From NCBI RefSeq assembly GCF_014127285.1, contig NZ_CP059901.1, forward strand, positions 2,914,001 through 2,978,000: a stretch of 64,000 bases of DNA, given 5' to 3'. The notes beneath the pieces were generated by a model. That model was given only the letters and a program-made list of their open reading frames with translations, had not been told where the DNA came from and searched no databases. Position 1 is the first letter of the stretch. Each line of letters opens with the position of its first letter. The position numbers were made by a program, and so were the translations under genes. Shown here one piece after another: positions 59,213 to 64,000 of the stretch. Source of the stretch: Mumia sp. ZJ1417. Its GTDB lineage: Bacteria; Actinomycetota; Actinomycetes; Propionibacteriales; Nocardioidaceae.

Positions 59213-60271
59213 ATGACTTCTTCTTCCCTCGGTCCCGTCGTCGTCTATGGGGCGTACGGTCACACGGGCCGCTTCGTCGTCGACGAGCTGCTGCGACGCG
59301 GGCTCACGCCGATCCTCTCGGGTCGTGACGAGACGCGACTCGAGGCGATGCGCGCTGGTCGACCGGGCCTCGAGATCCGGCCCGCGCGAGTGGACGATCC
59401 GGCATCGTTGCGCGGCGCGCTGTCCGGTGCGGCCGCGGTCATCAACGTCGCCGGCCCGTTCCTCGATACCGGGGTGATCGTGTCGGAGGCTGCCGTCGCG
59501 GCCGGAGCCCACTATCTCGACGTCACCGCAGAGCAGCCTGCCGTAGAGGCCGTGTACGCCGCGCGGGCTGCCGATGCGGAGCAGGCGGGCGTCGCGGTGA
59601 TCCCGGCGATGGCGTTCTACGGCGGGCTCGCCGATCTGCTAGCGACTGCTGTGCTCGCGGGTGAGACCGAGCCGGCCAGCCTCACGGTCGCGATCGGCCT
59701 CGACCGCTGGTGGCCGACGGCCGGCACACGGCTCACGGGAACCCGCAACACCGCACCGCGACGGACCATCGTCGACGGGAGGCTGGCACCACTCCCCGAC
59801 TCTGTCCCCCGCGACACCTGGCACTTCACCGAGGGGTTCGAACAAGCGGTCGTTGCCGTCCCGTTCTCCGAGCCCGTCCTGATCGCACGGCACCTGCCCG
59901 TCGACAGGCTGTACTCCTACCTCAGCGCATCCGCGCTCTCCGACATCCGCGATCCGGCGACCCCTCCTCCCCCGGCCGACGACGACCGCGGTCGTTCGTC
60001 CCAGCAGTTCGTGGTCGATGTCGTCGCGCAGGTCGGTGCGCAGACGCACCGCATCGCTGCCAGCGGTCGCGACATCTACGCCGCCACGGCGCCGTTGATC
60101 GTCGAGGCGACGGCGCGCCTGCTCGACGGCCGCGCCACCCGTACGGGTGTGGTCGCTCCGGGCGAGGTGTTCGACGCCGAAGACTTCCTGCGCGCGCTCA
60201 CGCCCAACACGCTCACACTGCGGCGTGAGGTCACAGCCACCGGTCGCGACCCGCAGGCGATGTCCGCGTGA
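59213..60271 (+). CDS. saccharopine dehydrogenase-like NAD(P)-binding protein
   Basis: 352 residues from ATG 59213. The Rossmann motif is VVVYGAYGHTGRFVVDELLRRG, then LSGRDETRLEAMRA and INVAGPFLDTGVIVSEAAVAAGAHYLDVTAEQ, all characteristic of the saccharopine dehydrogenase/trans-acting enoyl reductase superfamily. The C-terminal domain is not lysine-pathway-like, so it is not a true saccharopine dehydrogenase. It would reduce an unsaturated or keto substrate with NADPH. It is divergent from a GlxA-type regulator. Confidence 0.88.
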   Translation: MTSSSLGPVVVYGAYGHTGRFVVDELLRRGLTPILSGRDETRLEAMRAGRPGLEIRPARVDDPASLRGALSGAAAVINVAGPFLDTGVIVSEAAVAAGAHYLDVTAEQPAVEAVYAARAADAEQAGVAVIPAMAFYGGLADLLATAVLAGETEPASLTVAIGLDRWWPTAGTRLTGTRNTAPRRTIVDGRLAPLPDSVPRDTWHFTEGFEQAVVAVPFSEPVLIARHLPVDRLYSYLSASALSDIRDPATPPPPADDDRGRSSQQFVVDVVAQVGAQTHRIAASGRDIYAATAPLIVEATARLLDGRATRTGVVAPGEVFDAEDFLRALTPNTLTLRREVTATGRDPQAMSA

Positions 60272-60280
60272 CCCAGGGGC

Positions 60281-60601
60281 TCACAGCAGAATCTCGAGGG
60301 CGTTCTGCAGCGCCCTACGGGCAGCAGGGAAGTCGCGGGCCATGTGCATCACGATCGACGGCTGGCCTCGGCGTCGCAACCAGTTGCGCAGCGCCTCGTT
60401 CGCGATCTCTGATCCTTCGAGGTGACGCAGCCGGAACGCGTCGATGATCGACCGTTCGGCAGAGTAAAGCCCGATCGCTGCACCGTCGTTGAGCTCCAGC
60501 TCGTCGCGGCCGATGTCGAACGTGTCGGCGTCGAAGTGGTGCCAGGCTGCTGGCGCGGCACTGGCCAGTGCGGGACCGATACCACCGGAGTCACCGAACC
60601 G
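60281..60601 (-). pseudogene. AbiEi-like (type IV) antitoxin, C-terminal remnant
   Basis: The frame reads TFDIGRDELELNDGAAIGLYS, then AERSIIDAFRLRHLEGSEIANEALRNWLRR and ARDFPAARRALQNALEILL, which fits the C-terminal half of actinobacterial AbiEi-family antitoxins. An in-frame TAA lies at 60602-60604, no start codon is available, and the N-terminal helix-turn-helix is absent. No AbiEii nucleotidyltransferase toxin follows it. The call is from remembered family pattern. Confidence 0.55.
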
Positions 60602-60627
60602 TTATCGGTTTCCGGTCGACGCGAAAC

Positions 60628-60939
60628 TCAGGGCAGGACCTCGTACGACCCGCGCGCGAATGCCTCAAGGATGGGCTGCGGATCGAGCGGTCGATCGCGC
60701 AAGCCTGGTCGGCCCGCGTCCGTGTTCCGCCGACGCTGAACCAGCTCGGCGGCGTCGGCAGCTTCCGCGGCGGCGAGGCATGCGGCGCACAGGAAGAAGG
60801 AGCTCGCCGCACGCAGGTCGCCGGTTGCGACGAGGGCTGCGGTGGGAGCGCCGTCGCATACGCGGCATCGACTGGTCGACCAGTACGGGTGAAACGGCCC
60901 GAGGCTCCACGACGCTCGGTCGGTGCGCCCCTGCCAGAA
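60628..60939 (-). CDS. Cys-rich reading frame in frame with the upstream gene after its TAG
   Basis: 103 codons continue directly after the TAG (60940-60942) of the upstream gene, in the same frame, with GC-rich third positions. The product has CxxC pairs (SRCRVCDG and FLCAACLA) of zinc-ribbon type, a basic helix (VQRRRNTD) and a well-formed end (ILEAFARGSYEVLP) before TGA. There is no ATG, GTG or TTG before the first CxxC, so either TAG is read through, a start codon was lost, or an unusual start is used. The family is not recognised. Confidence 0.45.
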   Translation of the reverse strand, partial: FWQGRTDRASWSLGPFHPYWSTSRCRVCDGAPTAALVATGDLRAASSFFLCAACLAAAEAADAAELVQRRRNTDAGRPGLRDRPLDPQPILEAFARGSYEVLP

Positions 60940-61797
60940 CTACTCGTTCCTCTCGTCGGTGAGTGCTTCGCGGATCCGTCTCCGTTCTACGCGCGCGACG
61001 CGCCGCAGCTGCATTTCAGCCACCGCACGCGCACCAGTCCGGTCAACGTCGAGCAGGTCAGCCAACCGGTGGATGAGGTCGTCCCCGTCCTCGACCTCCG
61101 CCGCCAACGGGGCTATCTCGTCCCAGCGAGACAGGGCCTTGTCGAGGGCATCCAAGGTGTCAATCCGCGAACCCGTCGACCCATGCAACCCCTCGCCCTC
61201 AACGCCGTCAGACTCCCTTCGTACCGAACCGTCCCACGAGAACAGTGCGTCATCGAGCGCGTCGCCGACGGAGATCTCGAGCCACTCGGCCACCTTGATC
61301 GCATTGCCCTCGCCCGAGCGGTGCAGCACGAGCCCCGTGTCGTCGTCGATCACGAGCCGACGCTCGGAATGCCGCCAGCGCACGTCCCACGCACGCCGAC
61401 CGAGGAACGTCGCGGACCTGATCGGCTCGATCGGCCGCTCGTCGTCCTCGTCCCACTCGAAGACGTGCTCCCGCGTGATCAGGACGTCCTCCACGAAGGC
61501 CGACACCGCATGCGGGTCGCACACCGGCGGCAGGTCCGGGTCGTCCCAGATCCACTGATCTTCCCCGTCAATCGCCCACACGACACCGTCGAGCGACTCG
61601 CGCCGTACACGCTCGCCGCTCACGAAGACGCGATGCACTGTCACCATCGTCTCCTCGCCGTCGTCCTCGTCGTCCTCGTCGTCGTCGTCCTCGTCGGTCG
61701 ACACCACCCGTACGACACCGGAAAAGTCGGGCAGCGGCCCGCGCCCCACGATCATCAGGCCGACGATCTCCGACCACGATGCGACTGACTCCGTCAC
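60940..61797 (-). CDS. hypothetical protein with acidic linker and topoisomerase A-like helical end, 285 aa
   Basis: GTG 61797 has GAGGAG 7 bases upstream; the longer upstream frame is rejected. An N-terminal beta region (VRVVSTDE) runs into a very acidic linker (DEDDDDEDDEDDGEE, ~36-50). Then come a beta-rich middle (VHRVFVSGERVRRESLDGVVW, DQWIWDDPDLPP) and a C-terminal helical pair resembling the gyrase/topoisomerase-IV A coiled coil (ARAVAEMQLRRVARVERRRIREAL). No catalytic Tyr is present. The function is unknown. The stop TAG is followed in frame by the Cys-rich frame at 60628. Confidence 0.7.
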   Translation of the reverse strand: MTESVASWSEIVGLMIVGRGPLPDFSGVVRVVSTDEDDDDEDDEDDGEETMVTVHRVFVSGERVRRESLDGVVWAIDGEDQWIWDDPDLPPVCDPHAVSAFVEDVLITREHVFEWDEDDERPIEPIRSATFLGRRAWDVRWRHSERRLVIDDDTGLVLHRSGEGNAIKVAEWLEISVGDALDDALFSWDGSVRRESDGVEGEGLHGSTGSRIDTLDALDKALSRWDEIAPLAAEVEDGDDLIHRLADLLDVDRTGARAVAEMQLRRVARVERRRIREALTDERNE

Positions 61798-61944
61798 CGC
61801 AGGCTCCTCACGCTCTGCGCTCCCCGGGCGGGTCTTGCGCAGACGATGTCTACCAGCCGTTGGACCTTCTGCGCGGGACAATGCGCTGTGGAGACCTTGC
61901 CAGGAAGACGTCGCCGTACGAGAGCACGAGGCTGAGACGGTCTG

Positions 61945-62709
61945 ATGGACACGCGACTGGCAGCGGCACCCGTGGTCCTGGACCTGGCGCGGGCGCTCGA
62001 CGGCGTCCTCGTCGGCCTCTACGTCGGCGGGTCCCTCGCCACCGGTGACTACCACCCCGGCATCAGCGACATTGACGCGGTCGCGCTCCTCGACCGCTCC
62101 CCCACGCTCGCGACCCGGGCGATGCTCATCGAGACGCACGGGCGACTCGTGCGCGACGCCGAGGGAGGGAGCGCACTGCACTGCGTGTACGTCCCCGACG
62201 ACGACACCGTCGACCCGGCGCACAAGCACTGGACCTGGGCGTTCGGCGAGCTCTACCGCCGCCCACTCAGCGGGATCGCACGCGCCGAGCTTCTGGCCGA
62301 CCCGGTCGTCGTCGTGGGCCCTCCCCCGTCGGACTGGCTTCCACCGATGGACGTCGTCGACATCGCTGAGGCTGCACGCGCCGAGCTGGCCGGCTACTGG
62401 ACGCAGGCCCTGCGCAAGCAGGCGATCTGGCTCCAGGACCTCTACGTCGATCTCGGGCTCATGGTGCTCGCCCGCGCCGACGCGACGATCCGCGAAGGAC
62501 GGCTCATCACCAAGGCCGAAGCTCTCGGCCGCATGGCCACCCTCGGGGTCCCCGCCAGCCTCGTCGCCGAGGTCGCCCAGCGCCGCAACGGCGAGCAGGT
62601 GGACCTCGATGACGGTCAGCGCCAACGGCGAGCCGCGTACGTCCGTCAGTTCCTCACCGGCGAGGTTGCCCGCCTGCTCACGGCCTCCGTACGGTCAGCG
62701 TCCGAGTGA
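61945..62709 (+). CDS. nucleotidyltransferase-domain protein (aminoglycoside adenylyltransferase-like)
   Basis: 254 residues. The nucleotidyltransferase motif LYVGGSLATGDYHPGISDIDAVAL supplies the GG/GS turn and the DxD metal ligands, followed by a helical C-terminal region with WTQALRKQAIWLQDLYVDLGLMVLARADATI like that of ANT(3'')/(9)-type enzymes. It may adenylylate an aminoglycoside or another small molecule; resistance is unproven. It is divergent from the acidic hypothetical gene and its 3' end overlaps the GH3 gene by 32 bases. Confidence 0.83.
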   Translation: MDTRLAAAPVVLDLARALDGVLVGLYVGGSLATGDYHPGISDIDAVALLDRSPTLATRAMLIETHGRLVRDAEGGSALHCVYVPDDDTVDPAHKHWTWAFGELYRRPLSGIARAELLADPVVVVGPPPSDWLPPMDVVDIAEAARAELAGYWTQALRKQAIWLQDLYVDLGLMVLARADATIREGRLITKAEALGRMATLGVPASLVAEVAQRRNGEQVDLDDGQRQRRAAYVRQFLTGEVARLLTASVRSASE

Positions 62710-64000
62710 AGCGGATGTCCTGTGACGAGCTGCCGACGTACAGGCGGGTCCTGCCGGTGGGCGTGATCCAGTAGCCCCACTCGGTGTCCCAGTACGCGAG
62801 CTTGTGCTCAGGCGTGTAGAGCTCGATCGGGATCGTGACCCACCGCGTCTCGCGCGGCCCGAGCGTGACCTGCGCCCAGCCGAGCAGCTGCTTCGGCGGC
62901 GTCTCGGCGCGGTCCGTGTTCAACCGCCCGTTGTAGAGCTGCACGGTCTCGGTGCTCGTCCGCCTGCTCGTGTTGGTCACCCTGACCTGCACCCGTCCCG
63001 GCCGGTATGCGTTCGGACGCGCGTCGTCACGCGCACGCGGGTTGTCGACGCGCACGTTGCGGTAGCGGAAGCTCGAGTACGACAGCCCGTGGCCGAACGG
63101 ATAGAGCGGCCTCACGCCGTTCTCCTCGTACCCGCGATAGCCGACGAAGACCCCGTCGTCGTAGTCCACGGTGATGTTCGGGTTGTTGACGTCGGGGAAC
63201 GGGCTCTCGAGGTTGAGCCCGCGCTCGACCTGCCGATCCGAGCGCGGCCAGCTCAGCGGCAGCTTGCCGGAGAAGTTCTCCTCGCCGAACAGGAGCGCAG
63301 CGATCGCACGGCCCTGCTCCTGCCCTGGATACCAAGCCTCCATCACGGCATCCACCCGACTCAGCCACGGCAGGGGCACAGCGCCGCCGGTGGCCAGCAC
63401 CACCACCGTGTTCGGGTTGGCCTGCGCCACGGCGCGAATCAGGCGGTCCTGGTCCTGCGGGAGGACCAGGTCGCCGCGGTCGAGCGACTCGCCCATGTAG
63501 TTGGTCGCGACGACGACGGCGACGTCTGCCTCACTCGCAGCCTCCACGGCCTCGTCGATCTGCGGCGAGGCGTTGGCGACCGGTGGACGCCACGTGAACC
63601 TGACGCCGGGCCCGAAGTTGGAGGTGACGATGCAGCACTGGTCGGGCGCGTCAGCGACGTACTCGATGCGCACGTCGTACGACTCCCCCGCCTGCAGGTT
63701 CAGGTCGACCGACTCCTGCCGGATCCGGTCGGCGCTCGCCGTGAGCACTTCCTCGTCGTTCACCCAGAGCGTGGCGCTGCCCAGGAGCGTGAGCCCGAGC
63801 GAGTAGCGCCCGCTCACGGTCGGCTCGAGCGTCCCGGTCCAGCGTGCCGACGGCTCCTCGGCCGCGAGGATCGCGTCCGGGAGCTTCGGCGCCGGTGTCG
63901 GGTCGTACCCGAATCCGGCGAGCGTGCCGACCAGCCCCTGGCCCCAGTTCACCTGGTCCTCGACCCGGCTGGCAACCGGCGTCCCGGAGAGGTCCGGGGT
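62678..64000 (-). CDS. glycoside hydrolase family 3 beta-glucosidase-type protein, C-terminal part (gene continues past the window)
   Basis: The frame is open to the right edge, so the catalytic N-terminal barrel and start lie outside. Visible domains: a PA14-like module (ARWTGTLEPTVSGRYSLGLTLLG, SATLWVNDEEVL), the GH3 C-terminal alpha/beta domain (ADVAVVVATNYMGESLDRGDLVLPQDQ, TVVVLATGGAVPLPWLSRV, AWYPGQEQGRAIAALLFGEENFSGKLPLSWPRS), and the C-terminal fibronectin-III-like domain (YPFGHGLSYSSFRY to LYVGSSSQDI). PA14-containing GH3 enzymes hydrolyse beta-glucosides such as oligosaccharides or saponins. Confidence 0.92.
   Translation of the reverse strand, partial: TPDLSGTPVASRVEDQVNWGQGLVGTLAGFGYDPTPAPKLPDAILAAEEPSARWTGTLEPTVSGRYSLGLTLLGSATLWVNDEEVLTASADRIRQESVDLNLQAGESYDVRIEYVADAPDQCCIVTSNFGPGVRFTWRPPVANASPQIDEAVEAASEADVAVVVATNYMGESLDRGDLVLPQDQDRLIRAVAQANPNTVVVLATGGAVPLPWLSRVDAVMEAWYPGQEQGRAIAALLFGEENFSGKLPLSWPRSDRQVERGLNLESPFPDVNNPNITVDYDDGVFVGYRGYEENGVRPLYPFGHGLSYSSFRYRNVRVDNPRARDDARPNAYRPGRVQVRVTNTSRRTSTETVQLYNGRLNTDRAETPPKQLLGWAQVTLGPRETRWVTIPIELYTPEHKLAYWDTEWGYWITPTGRTRLYVGSSSQDIRFTRTLTVRRP

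Noticed and set aside
61798-62625. N-terminal extension of the gene at 60940-61797
   Set aside because: The extension is antisense to the nucleotidyltransferase gene, while GTG 61797 has a GAGGAG ribosome site at good spacing.

Overview
The window is high-GC DNA with GTG starts, GGAGG-type ribosome sites, GAF-ANTAR regulators, Tat substrates and many ATGA/GTGA overlaps. This points to a saprophytic actinobacterium. Family level (Nocardioidaceae or a neighbour) is only a guess, based on the frequent CGTACG/GTACGG hexamers and gene content. No tRNA, rRNA, CRISPR array or insertion sequence was recognised. The window opens inside a KAP-type NTPase gene and closes inside a GH3 glycosidase gene.

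Layout. 1-5 kb: KAP NTPase fragment, a small unknown gene, two tandem RibD-C/dihydrofolate-reductase-like genes divergent from a LysR regulator, and a GNAT acetyltransferase. 5-12 kb: secreted alpha-L-rhamnosidase (GH78), CorA-like transporter, GNAT enzyme, GAF-ANTAR regulator, another DHFR-like gene and a hexapeptide acetyltransferase. 12-17 kb: a TetR gene divergent from a Tat-exported latex-clearing protein (lcp), followed by a Tat-exported molybdenum hydroxylase large subunit (oxiB) and its 2Fe-2S subunit (oxiA). This is the layout of known rubber (poly-cis-1,4-isoprene) degradation loci: Lcp cleaves the polymer and the hydroxylase is thought to oxidise the aldehyde ends. 17-20 kb: a decayed patch with an ABC ATPase remnant lacking Walker A, a frameshifted PadR remnant that still has a candidate operator, a further DHFR-like paralogue, a GyrI-like protein and a DUF4383 pair.

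20-31 kb: TetR gene divergent from a KstD-like ketosteroid dehydrogenase with a perfect palindrome between them, two more GAF-ANTAR regulators, a secreted protein, an ECF sigma factor, a zinc alcohol dehydrogenase and a secreted GH15 glucoamylase/glucodextranase. 31-36 kb: alpha/beta hydrolase, DUF1579-like protein, DUF998 membrane protein, a DGPF(YCII)/ECF sigma pair of the ECF42 type, an acidic protein flanked by a duplicated sigma-gene 3' end, and benzoylformate decarboxylase (mdlC). 36-45 kb: a MalT/LAL-type LuxR regulator, then a five-gene minus-strand operon: ABC-like protein with a broken Walker A, YhgE/Pip membrane protein, glutamate decarboxylase, YrhK-like membrane protein and a choloylglycine-hydrolase-family amidase. 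A 17-bp-stem terminator closes it.

46-57 kb: a polyamine-type ABC importer (lipoprotein, two permeases, ATPase), a TetR gene, and a divergent operon encoding a three-part amine/imino-acid dehydrogenase (BFD 2Fe-2S protein, DAO-type FAD subunit, ferredoxin-FAD subunit), an aldehyde dehydrogenase and a PuuB-like oxidase. An ATAATAGTG motif lies upstream of both the importer and the oxidase operon, which suggests one TetR controls import and oxidation. The domain arrangement of the dehydrogenase differs from HcnABC/opine oxidase.

57-64 kb: monooxygenase, hydrolase, VOC remnant, GlxA-type regulator, saccharopine-dehydrogenase-like protein, an AbiEi-like antitoxin remnant, a Cys-rich reading frame that continues in frame after the TAG of its neighbour, a nucleotidyltransferase and the partial GH3 gene. 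The most interesting places are the lcp-oxiB-oxiA locus, the rearranged amine dehydrogenase with its shared operator, and the gad/YhgE/choloylglycine-hydrolase operon.
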